The notes under the pieces are model-generated. The model saw only the letters and a list, made by a program, of their open reading frames with translations, did not search any database and was not told the origin of the DNA. Below are positions 56,450-64,000 of a DNA stretch of 64,000 nt, one piece after another. Numbering within the stretch: position 1 is the first letter of the stretch; every line of letters starts with the position of its first letter. This stretch comes from Cinclus cinclus (Eukaryota; Chordata; Aves; Passeriformes; Cinclidae), in contig NC_085072.1 of NCBI RefSeq assembly GCF_963662255.1, positions 2,980,001 to 3,044,000 of the forward strand, read 5' to 3'. The position numbers and the translations under genes are program-made.

Positions 56450-56545
56450 CCAAATCCACCCCAAATCCACCCCAAATCCACCCCAAATCCACCCCAAATC
56501 CACCCCAAATCCACCCCAAATCCACCCCAAATCCACCCCAAATCC
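56450..56545. repeat. 11-bp 'ccaaatccacc' array
   Basis: Eight perfect copies. Confidence 0.95.
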
Positions 56546-56624
56546 TGCTGCTGCTGCTTCCCCAGCGCATCCCGGGATGCTTCCCGAGCTGAGCTCCACA
56601 TGGATCAGCTCTGGAGGGAGATTT

Positions 56625-57120
56625 TGGGGTGGTTTTAGGGTGGTTTTTTTGGGGGGTTTTCAAGACGTTTTGGGGGTGGTTTTGTGGGGGTTCTGGAGCG
56701 TTCTTATTAGGGTGTTTTTTGGGCGTTTTTAGGGTGTTTCGTGGCGCTGTTTTTGGGTGTGTTTGGGGTGGTTTGGGGGCGTTTTTGGGGCATTTTTGAT
56801 TTTATTTTTTTTGTGGCGTTTTAGGGGTGTTTTTAGGGTGCTTTATGGGGTGTTTTTGAGGTGCTTTGGGAGAGGTTTTGAGGTGTTTTGGGGGTGTTTT
56901 TGGAATGCTTTGTGGGGCGTTTTTTGGGGAGGTTTTGGGGTGTTTTGGAAACGCTTTATGGAGTGTTTTGGGGGTGTTTCTGGGGGAGGTTTTGGTGTGT
57001 TTTATGGGATGTTTTTTTGGGGTGTTTTGGGGGAGGTTTTGGGGTGGTTTTGAGGTGTTTTGGGGTGTTTCTGTGATGGTTTTGGGGTGTTTTTGTGATG
57101 GTTTTGGAGTGTTTTTAGGG
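56625..57120 (+). repeat. G/T-rich degenerate repeat
   Basis: About 500 bp of ttttggggtgttttggggg-like units on the plus strand with very little A or C; quadruplex-prone. Confidence 0.85.
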
Positions 57121-57429
57121 CCCCTCCTGTCCCCTGTGCCGCCGCTGCCGGGTGGGTGGCAGGGAGGAAGCCAAGATTTGCATAGGACACGGCTGGTGAC
57201 ATCGGGGACAGCACGATGCCACCTCCAGCGTCCCCTGGGGGTGGCCCGGCCCCCCCCCCCCCTCTCCCCCAGAACCCCGGCTCTGGGGAGGGGGGGTGTG
57301 AGCGATTCCGAAAGTCCAGGTGTGGGTGTGACACGGGGACAGGGACAGGAGGTGGCTCCGGGCTCTGGGGACACCGTGGGGTGGAGTAGAGGTGTCACAG
57401 CTCTCTTTGAAAGGAGGGGGACCTGTCAC

Positions 57430-57905
57430 TCCCCTCTATCCCACCCTGGTCCCCTTGTCCCCTCCATCATCCCCAGCTGTCCCCACTTGTCCCCATCACA
57501 GACACAGCTCCAAGAGGTGCCAACCCCCCTCTATCCCACCCTTGTCCCCAACTGTCCCCAACTGTCCCAAATTGTCCCCATCACAGACACAGCTCCGGGA
57601 CGTGCCTCCTCTCAGCCCCACCCTTGTCCCCTCCACTGTCCCCAGCTGTCACCAGGTGCCTCCCCCTCTCTGCCCCTCCCTGGTCTCCTCGTCCCCCCAG
57701 CTGTCCCCAACTGTCCCCATCATGGACCCAGCTCCAGGGGTTGCCTCTCCACCTCTGTCCCACTCTTGTCCCCAGCTGTCCCCACTTGTCCCCAACACAG
57801 ACACAGCCCCAGGAGGTGTCAACCCCCCCTCTATCCCACCCTTGTCCCCCCACTGTCCCCAGCTGTCCCCATCACAGACCCAGCTCCAGGAAGTGCCAAC
57901 CCCAC
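57430..57905. repeat. ~100-180-bp higher-order repeat of 'gtccccagctgtcccc'
   Basis: Recurrent blocks 'ccccatcacagacacagctc', 'tatcccacccttgtcccc' and similar, four to five copies with rearranged sub-blocks. Confidence 0.85.
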
Positions 57906-58398
57906 CCTTGTACCCTTGTGCCCTCGCTGCCTCCAGGTTCTCCCTCTTTTTTGGCTGCCCCCACTCGGAGATTTGGGATTCTCTCATCCCAAACCTTTCC
58001 AGGGCAGGATTTCCTCCCGAGGGTGGAAATCTGTGGAAAACCATGGAAAAGCCTCTGGCACGGTCCAGCTGCACATCCTGCCTCCTCCAGAGAGCTGGGG
58101 CAGGGCTGGGCCGGGCTGTCCATAGGACAAAAATCAGCTGGAAGAGCAGGAAAATCCTCCAAAACCAGGTTGGAAGCAGGGTTGGATTGTTGGGATGAAT
58201 TCCAGGCCTTTCCTGCCGCTCTCCCAAAAAAATCCTGCCGGCAGCTCCTGGCGTGGGGATCCAGCTGCAAACCCCTCTGGAAATCTGGGAGTGCAACCCA
58301 TGGGGGTTTGGGGTTCGGCTTTTTGTCCACAGGGTGGGGAATGGGAAGGGAGATGCCGGGAAAAGTCTGTTGGGATGGGATTTGGGGGAATCTTTTGC

Positions 58399-58601
58399 TT
58401 CCAGAGGGTTGGATTTGCTGGATTTGGGGTTGATGGAAGTATTTGTGGCTCCAGGAATGAAACATTCTGGAAGTTGTTTTGATTTTTTTGTTTGGGTTTT
58501 TTTTTTGGGGTTTTTTTTTTTTGTTGGTTTTTTTTCTGTGGTTTTTCAGGCCAGGTTCCCTTTTGGGATTTCCCATTCCAAACTGGGATGGGAATTCTGA
58601 G
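58399..58601. repeat. Dispersed repeat pair, copy 2
   Basis: Same orientation as 56105-56266, 2.3 kb away; the middle is expanded by T/G-rich sequence. Confidence 0.75.
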
Positions 58602-59109
58602 CTTCACCCATGTCCAAACAGCACATGGAGACCAATCCCAAAGAGCATTCCACAGGGAATGTCACCCAAAATTCCTCTGTCTGCCCCCTGAGAGCTTTTC
58701 TTGGAATGGGGGGAGTGGATCCCACTTTTCCTGGAGCTGCTGGGATCCTTGGGAACATATCACCCTCCGTGCTCTGGAGAATCCCTGAGGATATCCCAGG
58801 AGTTCCGTGCATCCAGGGAGCTTTGTCACCTCCCTCGGGGGTGACACGGGACCAGTGGCTGGGCAGGGATCATTCCAGAGGCTGGGAATTGCGGGTGGGA
58901 GCAGCAGGATGGAGGTGGAGGCCGGGACTTTATCCGGAGGCTCCTCCCTCCCTCCCGGATGATGAATGGATTGGGAATTGTGTCCCGGATAGGCAGAACC
59001 CCCCCCTCCCCCGCCAGGAATGCGGTGCTGTGTATTCCCAAATAATCCGGGATGGGGCTGGGGGGGATGGAGGGAATCCCTGGGATCCCATCCCTGGGCA
59101 CAGGGATCT

Positions 59110-59600
59110 GCCACGGGATCCTGTAGGATCCTGAGAGGGGAAAGCAGGGATGGAGAGATCGAGGTGGGCAGGGAATCCTTGGGATCCTAGGAATGGGAAT
59201 CCAGGGATCTGCCCTGGGATCCCATGGGATCCTTAGAGGGGGAAGGGAAGGATCGAGGTGGGCAGGGAATCCTTGGGATCCAGGGAATGGGAATCCAGGG
59301 ATCTGCCCTGGGATCCCATGGGATCCTTAGAGGGGGAAGGGAAGGATCGAGGTGGGCAGGGAATCCTTGGGATCCAGGGAATGGGAATCCAGGGATCTGC
59401 CCTGGGATCCCATGGGATCCTTAGAGGGGGAAGGGAAGGATCGAGGTGGGCAGGGAATCCTTGGGATCCTGGGAATGGGAATCCAGGGATCTGCCCTGGG
59501 ATCCTGAGAGGGGGAAGGGAGGGATCGGGGTGGGCAGGGAATCCCTGGGATCCCATCCCTGGGCACAGGGATCTGCCACGGGATCCTGAGAGGGAAAAGG
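59110..59600. repeat. ~92-bp minisatellite, 5 copies
   Basis: Units include 'gatcgaggtgggcagggaat', ccttgggatcc and 'gggaatccagggatctgccc', very similar to each other. Confidence 0.95.
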
Positions 59601-60819
59601 GAGGAATGGGGGTGCTCAGGGAGCCCCCAAAGCTCCATCTTGGGATGCCATCCCGGGGCATGGGAATCCAGGGATCTGCCATGGGATCCCATGGGATCCT
59701 GCCAGGTTTCCCGGGATCAGGGTGGCACCTTTAACGATGGCACCATTAAAATTCCCAATAAACCCCTGGAGCGGGAGGCTCTGACCCAGCATCAATTCCT
59801 GCTCCTGGACCAGCACTTTGAGGCTTTTCCATGGGGATTTTCCAACTCCTTGCTCCTTCTGGGAAGGGAAGGGGCTGTGAGCCACCTGCTCAGGGTGTCC
59901 CCAACCCTGGTGACATCCCCTGGTGGCAGTGAGACCCCTCAGCGGGGATTTCCTCCAGCTCTGAGGGGTCGAACCTGCTTCATTCCCAGCCCGTTCCCAG
60001 CCCATTCCCAGCCCATTCCCAGCCCGTTCCCAGCCCGTTCCTGTGGCAATTCCAGCCCCACACTCGGCTCCCAGCTCCAGCACGGTGCAGATGTTTATCT
60101 TGGAGACCAGCACAGAGCTGTGGCTTTGTCAGCCACAAAATTCACTCAATTTTTTATTATTTTTTTTTCGGAGTTTATTGCTTTTGGGTTAAAAGCAGAT
60201 TTTCCTCTGTTTGGTGTCCAGCTTTTGGGATTTCTGCTTTTCCAGGAAAAAGCCACAGCTGCCAGCAGGGCCCAAAATGCCAGGGAAGGGAATATTCCCA
60301 ACTTCTCCCCCTTCCTGGAGCCACTTTTTCCAGCTGGGAAGCACCAAAATCCCTGGATGAGCTGGTGCTGGAGGGCTGAGAGGGACTTGGGAAGGGACAA
60401 ATCCTGTGGGAATTGTGGAGCTCGTTAGGAACCATCTGGTCCTGCAGAGCTCGGGGTCAGGGGGGTCCCTTGGAGGAGGTGACAAAAAAAAAAACAAAAA
60501 AAAAACCAGGACCAGCCTGGGGACACCCTGGGCTGGAGGGAGGTGGCCACTGGCCACTGGGGTGGGGTGTGGGGGCCACTTGTGGGGCTGGGGTGGGTCC
60601 CAGACCTCTCCTGGCTCCGGTGTTTTGGGGTTTAGGATTTTCCTGCTTTCCCCAAAATGGGCGTGGTGATGCCCAGGGCTCCCAGTAAAATATTTGTCAT
60701 TACTGGGATGGGGGAGTGGCCCCTTTTTAACCCTAAATAGAGGCATCAACAGAGCCCTGTGTGGGGCAGAGGAGAGCCTGGGGGGGCACTGGAGCCAGGC
60801 TTGTTCAAACCCCAAAAAC

Positions 60820-61108
60820 TGGGGAGGTTCCATGAGCCAAAACTCTCTAAAACCCCAAAAAACTGCAGAACCCATGAGCCAGACCTGCCCAAAACCCCAA
60901 AAACTGCAGATCCCATGAGCCAGACCTGCCCAAAACCCCAAAAACCTGCAGATCCCATGAGCCAGACCTGCCCAAAACCCCAAAAACTGCAGATCCCATG
61001 AACCAGACCTGCCCAAAACCCCAAAAACTGCAGATCCCATGAACCAGACCTGCCCAAAACCCCAAAAACTGCAGATCCCATGAACCAGACCTGCCCAAAC
61101 CCCATTTG
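60820..61108. repeat. 41-bp minisatellite, about 7 copies
   Basis: Units 'aaaccccaaaaactgcagat' + cccatgaaccagacctgccc, the last four nearly identical. Confidence 0.95.
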
Positions 61109-61644
61109 ATTTTTAGACTGAGCAGTGCCTGGGTGGGTGCTGGGCAATATCCTTGAGATCCAGAAATTCCCAGACCATTCCCAGTTCCCTCTCCTGAAAT
61201 CAGGTTTGGATTCAGGAGCTGCCCCCTCATCACCCTCATCTCTTCCTTTCCCATCTCTTCTTTTCCATCCTGCCTTAAAAAATCCCTGGATTTGCTGGCA
61301 GGGGCTGATTTTTTTTTTTTTCCTCAAATCATTGATAATTTTAATAAAATCACGGTGCTGGGGTTTGGGGTGGCTCAGCCCCAGCTGTTGATCCTGCTGC
61401 CCTCTCCAAATCTGGTGCTGATTTTATTTATCCACGGGGCAAAAAAAAATAAAAAAAAATTTGGGATTTCAGCTAGAGACCATGAGTGCCCGTGGGCTCC
61501 TGGGGAAGGGGAAGGAGCAGCAGCTGCAGCCACATTTTTATTTTTACCCCCTGGCCCTGCAGGGCCCCTACACGTTTCCCTTTTTCCAGGCACACAGGAA
61601 GGGCTGAGCCAGCAGCTGCCAGCCTGGCTTTCCTTATCCAGGAG

Positions 61645-62245
61645 ATTCCAGATGGGTGGGAAGGACCTTGGGATATTCCATCCCAACCCAGCCACGGGCA
61701 GGGAAATTTTCCACCATCCCAGAATGCTCCAACCTGGCCTGGGACACGGCCAGGGATGGGGCAGTCATGGATTCCGTGGGAATTTGCAAGCTGGGAATGA
61801 GTCAGGAATCCTGAAACTGGGATATTTTTAATGGAATCGTGGAATGGTTTGGGTTGGAGGACCTTAAGGATCATCCCATTCCCACCCCTGCCATGGGCAG
61901 GGACACTTCCCATAATCCCAGTTTGTCCCAAACCCCATCCAGCCTTGGGGACTCCCAGGAATTCCTCTGCAATTCCATCCCAGTCCTAGGGAAGGATTTA
62001 TTCCCAGTACCCCACCCAAACCAGCACAGGGAATCCTGGAATGGTTTGGGTTGGGAGGGATCATCTGATCCCATGGGCAGGGACACCTCCCACTCTCCCA
62101 GGGTGCATTTCATCCATTTTATCAAATTTTATCCATTTTATCCACTTTATCCACTGTCCAACCTGGCCTGGGACACTCCCAGGGATGGAGCAGCCACAGC
62201 TCCTCTGGGAATTCCATCCCAACTCCTCCCCACCCTCACAGCCAA
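61645..62245. mobile_element. Three successive CR1-like 3'-end fragments
   Basis: Copies at about 61645-61795, 61835-62010 and 62025-62245, each with blocks such as 'ggaatggtttgggttgg', aaggatcatcccattcc, 'ccatgggcagggacac' and 'ccaacctggcctgggacac' in the CR1 3'-end order. Whether they are nested insertions or local duplications is unclear. Confidence 0.7.
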
Positions 62246-62384
62246 GAATTCCAGTGGGAATTCTTTTCCAATGGGAGCCCATTCCCTGTGTCCCTCCATC
62301 CAAAAATCCCTCTCCAGCTCTCTGGGGGCCTCCTCCATCCACCAACCTTCTCCTCCCTCCTTTTCCTATTCCCAGCACTAATCC

Positions 62385-63279
62385 CTTGCTTTTCCCTGCT
62401 CCCAGCATTTCATGGAGTGCCCATCCATTAATCCCTCAGATTCCCCCATTCCCAGCATTAATCCCTTTCTTTTTCCTGTTCCCAGCCATGCATGGAGTGC
62501 CCATCCATTAATCCCTCAAATTTCCCCATTTCCAGCATCTGTGGGCATCCATCCATTAATCCCTTTCCCCATTTCCAGTATTAACCCCTCACTTTCCCCA
62601 TTCCCAACATCCGTGGGCACCCATCCATGAATCCCTCACCTTTCCCCATTCCCAGCACCTGTGGGCACCCATCCATGAATCCCTCACCTTTCCCCATTCC
62701 CAACATCCGTGGGCACCCATCCATGAATCCCTCACCTTTCCCCATTCCCAACATCCGTGGGCACCCATCCATGAATCCCTCACCTTTCCCCATTCCCAGC
62801 ACCTGTGGGCACCCATCCATGAATCCCTCACCTTTCCCCATTCCCAGCATCCGTGGGCACCCATCCATGAATCCCTCACCTTTCCCCATTCCCAGCACCT
62901 GTGGGCACCCATCCATGAATCCCTCACCTTTCCCCATTCCCAACATCCGTGGGCACCCATCCATGAATCCCTCACCTTTCCCCATTCCCAACATCCGTGG
63001 GCACCCATCCATGAATCCCTCACCTTTCCCCATTCCCAGCATCCGTGGGCACCCATCCATGAATCTCTCACCTTTCCCCATTCCCAGCATCCGTGGGCAC
63101 CCATCCATGAATCCCTCACCTTTCCCCATTCCCAACATCCGTGGGCACCCATCCATGAATCCCTCACCTTTCCCCATTCCCAACATCCGTGGGCACCCAT
63201 CCATGAATCCCTCTCCTTTCCCCATTCCCAGCCCTCCGCAGGTGCCCATCCATTAACCCCTGACCTTTCCCATTCCCAG
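62385..63279. repeat. 48-bp minisatellite ending at the PIK3C2B splice acceptor
   Basis: About 14 regular units ('cacccatccatgaatccctc' + acctttccccattcccag/aca...), preceded by more diverged ones. Many units carry cag exactly where the genuine acceptor cttt-cccattcccag lies at the right end (AG at 63278-63279). Confidence 0.95.
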
Positions 63280-63283
63280 GAGG

Positions 63284-63456
63284 CCGGAGCAGCACGATGC
63301 CGTTCTCCTGACCCCGATCCCGGCAGGATGTCGGGTCCTGTCCCGTTCTCCTGACCCCGATCCCGGCAGGATGTCGGGTCCTGTCCCGTTCTCCTGACCC
63401 CGATCCCGGCAGGATGTCGGGTCCTGTCCCGTTCTCCTGACCCCGATCCCGGCAGG
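63284..63456 (+). repeat. 43-bp array of acceptor + ATG before the PIK3C2B start
   Basis: Copies of 'ccgttctcctgaccccgatc' + ccggcag/gatgtcgggtcctgt recur every 43 bp with ATGs at 63328, 63371, 63414 and the genuine 63457; a shorter first copy has ATG at 63297. The three complete copies are identical by eye. Confidence 0.96.
63297..63440 (+). CDS. Tandem uORFs upstream of PIK3C2B
   Basis: MPFS-stop (63297-63311) and three identical MSGPVPFS-stop frames (63328-63354, 63371-63397, 63414-63440). Because 43 is not a multiple of three they fall in successive frames, but each closes at its own TGA. They are in the mRNA only if the acceptor at 63279 is used; use of an internal cag would remove some. 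Confidence 0.45.
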
Positions 63457-64000
63457 ATGTCGGGCCCGCGTGGCCCCGGCGAGCAGTGGCCGGCTCTGGA
63501 GTCGGTGGGGCTGAGCCGCAAGGAGCTGGCGCTGGCCGAGGCGCTGCAGATGGAATACGACGCTTTATCCCGGCTCCGTCAGGACAAGGAGGAGAGCCGG
63601 GCCAGGAAGGAGCAGCTCCAGGAGCGTCCCCTCATCTCCTGGGATGACCCCGTGGACAGGAACGGCTGCGCCGGCATCAAAGCGGCGCGGGCGCTCTCGG
63701 GCTCTGACCCCACGCTCTGCTACGACGGCCCCGCTGTCCCCGAGGGTCCCCAAGTGCCACCCGGGCCCAGCACGGAGCCGCGGCGGTGGCGGAAGGGCCC
63801 CCTGAGCGGGGATTACCTGTTCATCCTGGATGGCTCCCAGCGGGATTTCCTTGGGGAGCCCCTCAACGGCTCCCAGCCCCACAACGGCGCCGGTTCCCCC
63901 AAAAAGCTCTCGCCGCCCCCTCTGCCCCCGCGGCACCCGCTGTGGGGTTGTCCCGAGGGTGGCCAGCGCTCGGGGAAGGTGTCCCCGCTGTCCCCCAAGG
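63457..64000 (+). CDS. PIK3C2B: PIK3C2B N-terminus (partial, runs off window)
   Basis: 181 codons of the class II PI3-kinase C2-beta, which makes PI3P and PI(3,4)P2 on endosomal and plasma membranes. The frame opens MSGPRGPGEQWPALESVGLS and then has RKELALAEALQMEYDALSRL, closely matching the human N-terminus as remembered. Further along are LISWDDP, SGSDPTL, GPLSGDYLFILDGS and the proline-rich LSPPPLPPR (SH3/adaptor-binding type). Only the disordered N-terminal region is visible; RBD, C2, kinase, PX and second C2 domains lie beyond the edge. The start at 63457 is chosen because it is the only ATG of the array open into the long frame. The gene diverges from MDM4, as in human. Confidence 0.95.
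   Translation, partial: MSGPRGPGEQWPALESVGLSRKELALAEALQMEYDALSRLRQDKEESRARKEQLQERPLISWDDPVDRNGCAGIKAARALSGSDPTLCYDGPAVPEGPQVPPGPSTEPRRWRKGPLSGDYLFILDGSQRDFLGEPLNGSQPHNGAGSPKKLSPPPLPPRHPLWGCPEGGQRSGKVSPLSPK

Larger units (their letters stand above)
53522..63279 (+). other. PIK3C2B: Probable PIK3C2B intron 1, repeat-rich
   Basis: About 9.8 kb without recognisable coding exons between the candidate leader exon and the first coding exon. At least ten tandem arrays plus CR1-like fragments make up much of it. I checked for protein motifs and found only low-complexity frames. Confidence 0.5.

Noticed and set aside
63565..63998. Minus-strand frames at the right edge
   Set aside because: Antisense shadows of the PIK3C2B coding exon.

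Overview
The window reads as nuclear DNA of a bird, probably a passerine and probably from a small GC-rich chromosome. Three things point there: vertebrate genes with spliced exons, 3'-end fragments that look like the sauropsid CR1 LINE, and an extreme density of minisatellites. I recognised no bacterial or viral genes.

Three protein-coding genes and two tRNA genes can be supported. LRRN2 lies on the plus strand with its whole reading frame in one exon (26939-28966). MDM4 lies on the minus strand, tail to tail with LRRN2, and its ten coding exons can be read from the start codon at 45558 to the stop at 31772 (about 470 residues, in frame across every junction). PIK3C2B starts on the plus strand at 63457 and runs off the right edge. 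From memory, the order and relative orientation LRRN2 > < MDM4 PIK3C2B > match the inverted human 1q32.1 locus. Between the divergent MDM4 and PIK3C2B promoters sit two identical tRNA-Lys (UUU) genes facing each other.

Layout: 1-26.7 kb is the flank upstream of LRRN2, with many tandem repeats, a CpG-rich stretch at about 10.4-12.6 kb, a few unique AT/homeobox-like blocks and RFX-type X-boxes, but no gene I can support. 26.7-31 kb is LRRN2 plus the convergent 3' ends. 31.2-45.6 kb is the MDM4 coding part, whose larger introns are mostly minisatellite. 45.6-50.8 kb is the MDM4 leader intron and a CpG-rich promoter candidate. 50.8-53.3 kb is an AT-rich block, the tRNA pair and short repeats. 53.3-63.3 kb is a probable PIK3C2B noncoding first exon and a repeat-filled first intron. 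63.28-64 kb is the first PIK3C2B coding exon.

The most unusual theme is tandem duplication that has copied functional gene boundaries rather than only intron filler. The last codons and stop of MDM4 are repeated about five times in its 3' UTR with a ~112-bp period. The 3' half of MDM4 exon 7 with its splice donor is copied in the next intron (222-bp period), with a nested 39-bp in-frame duplicate donor. The PIK3C2B start region is a 43-bp array giving four upstream ATGs, three of them heading identical 8-codon uORFs, and the preceding splice acceptor looks like the last unit of a 48-bp array of acceptor-like sequences. MDM4 and its neighbours act in p53 control (MDM4), phosphoinositide signalling (PIK3C2B) and neuronal adhesion (LRRN2); nothing suggests they form one pathway.
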